Under the pieces are notes generated by a model. That model had not been told where the DNA came from. It did not search any database and saw only the letters and a list, made by a program, of their open reading frames with translations. Shown in pieces: positions 63,205 to 64,000 of a DNA stretch of 64,000 bases. Within the stretch, counting starts at the first letter, position 1; every line of letters begins with the position of its first letter. A program made the position numbers and the translations under genes. Source of the stretch: an uncultured Porphyromonadaceae bacterium (GTDB lineage Bacteria > Bacteroidota > Bacteroidia > Bacteroidales > Muribaculaceae); NCBI GenBank assembly GCA_947649495.1, contig CANSRU010000001.1:366837-430836 (forward strand), written 5' to 3'.

Positions 63205-64000
63205 ATGATTCTGCACACAATTATGCTGGCTGCGGTCAACGCCCCGGCCATCGATGTCGAGAGCCTGATAAGCGACCTCGCGTTCATACTCATACTTGGT
63301 GCCGTAACCACCTTGTTTTTCAAATGGATAAAACAGCCGGTGGTGCTCGGATACATAGTGGCAGGCTTTCTTGCCAGTCCACATTTCGTATATCTGCCAT
63401 CGGTTACCACTGAAAGCAACATTGAATTCTGGGCTCAGATAGGCATCGTGGTTCTATTGTTCTCGCTGGGACTTGAATTCAGCTTTAAAAAACTGCTCAA
63501 TGCCGGAGGCTCGGCAGTGGTTACAGCACTTATAATTGTGGTCGGAATGATGTGCGCGGGATTTGCCATCGGACATCTGCTCGGGTTCTCAAACATCAAC
63601 AGCCTTTTCCTTGGCGGAATGCTTTCCATGTCGTCCACCACTATTATAATCAAGGCTTTCAACGACCTGAACCTAAGTCACAAGAAATTTGCATCACAGG
63701 TATTCGCTGTGCTGATTGTCGAGGATCTGTTTGCCGTGCTGATGATGGTTATCCTGTCGTCGATAGCATTGAACAACAGTGTAGAGGGTGTCGAGATGCT
63801 CAAAAGTGTAAGCAAACTCATATTTTTCCTCATAATGTGGTTTGCTGTCGGCACATTCCTGTTGCCCACGATTCTCAACAAAAACCGTAGATTCCTCAAT
63901 TCTGAGACATTGCTCATCGTCTCCATGGGACTTTGTCTCGGAATGGCGGTATTCTCCGTTTACTGTGGATTCTCACTTGCCCTCGGAGCGTTTGTAATGG
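63205..64000 (+). CDS. KefB-type cation:proton antiporter (3' end outside window)
   Basis: The frame runs off the right edge, so the visible 265 residues are the N-terminal half. They contain the CPA2 pattern: FILILGAVTTLFFKWIKQPVVLGYIVAGF, the LGLEFSFKKLL motif, GMLSMSSTTIIIKAF and VLIVEDLFAVLMM, followed by further helices. Members exchange Na+ or K+ for H+. It starts 3 nt after the MgtC-like gene. Any regulatory TrkA-N domain would lie beyond the window. Confidence 0.88.
   Translation, partial: MILHTIMLAAVNAPAIDVESLISDLAFILILGAVTTLFFKWIKQPVVLGYIVAGFLASPHFVYLPSVTTESNIEFWAQIGIVVLLFSLGLEFSFKKLLNAGGSAVVTALIIVVGMMCAGFAIGHLLGFSNINSLFLGGMLSMSSTTIIIKAFNDLNLSHKKFASQVFAVLIVEDLFAVLMMVILSSIALNNSVEGVEMLKSVSKLIFFLIMWFAVGTFLLPTILNKNRRFLNSETLLIVSMGLCLGMAVFSVYCGFSLALGAFVM

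Overview
The window comes from a gut Bacteroidales chromosome, most likely a member of the Muribaculaceae (S24-7). Supporting signs are Bacteroidetes-type promoters (-33 TTG/TTTG, about 20 nt, -7 TAnnTTTG), secreted proteins ending in a FNLQGV-type C-terminal sorting domain, a TonB-dependent receptor paired with a GLPGLI protein, serine-type sulfatases, a Na+-pumping methylmalonyl-CoA decarboxylase operon, GH27 and GH29 glycosidases and an oxalate-degradation locus. The genus is inference. No rRNA, tRNA, CRISPR array, integrase or transposase was seen.

Layout. 1-2868: C-terminal part of a large secreted protein. 3165-4584: O6-alkylguanine-DNA methyltransferase and a DMT-type permease. 4735-11059: an accessory-looking stretch holding a DUF4143-type ATPase, a helix-turn-helix remnant, a strongly structured non-coding leader, and a two-gene surface operon whose second gene is a 1210-residue VWA/Ig-like protein with an almost perfect 490-bp internal duplication. 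11257-13495: a small acidic protein and dnaK. 13731-22522: a sulfatase, a four-gene polysaccharide O-acetylation operon (SGNH hydrolase, MBOAT, two DHHW proteins), a GH29 fucosidase and a YjbR protein. 22666-27294: methylmalonyl-CoA epimerase and decarboxylase (propionate pathway, sodium pump).

27514-33066: a hypothetical protein, a phosphoethanolamine-transferase-like membrane enzyme, and thrS-infC-rpmI-rplT. 33331-41690: a TIGR04076 protein, a GH27 alpha-galactosidase, a PH-domain protein, a GLPGLI/TonB-receptor pair and a second outer-membrane barrel. 41918-49761: formyl-CoA:oxalate CoA-transferase, oxalyl-CoA decarboxylase, an AEC-type carrier and a single-chain pyruvate:ferredoxin oxidoreductase. 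49973-64000: rubrerythrin, a U32 peptidase-family protein, galE, a DUF4105/Lnb-like protein, an alkaline-phosphatase-superfamily protein, a second sulfatase, secA, a coiled-coil membrane protein, an MgtC-family protein and the start of a KefB-type antiporter that runs off the window.

The least explained element is at 6513-6860. A good promoter drives about 300 nt of non-coding sequence that can form either a roughly 185-nt rod or a mutually exclusive hairpin followed by a U-rich tract, just upstream of the surface operon. It looks like an undescribed conditional-termination leader or a rod-like small RNA. The second highlight is the oxalate locus with an adjacent PFOR gene.
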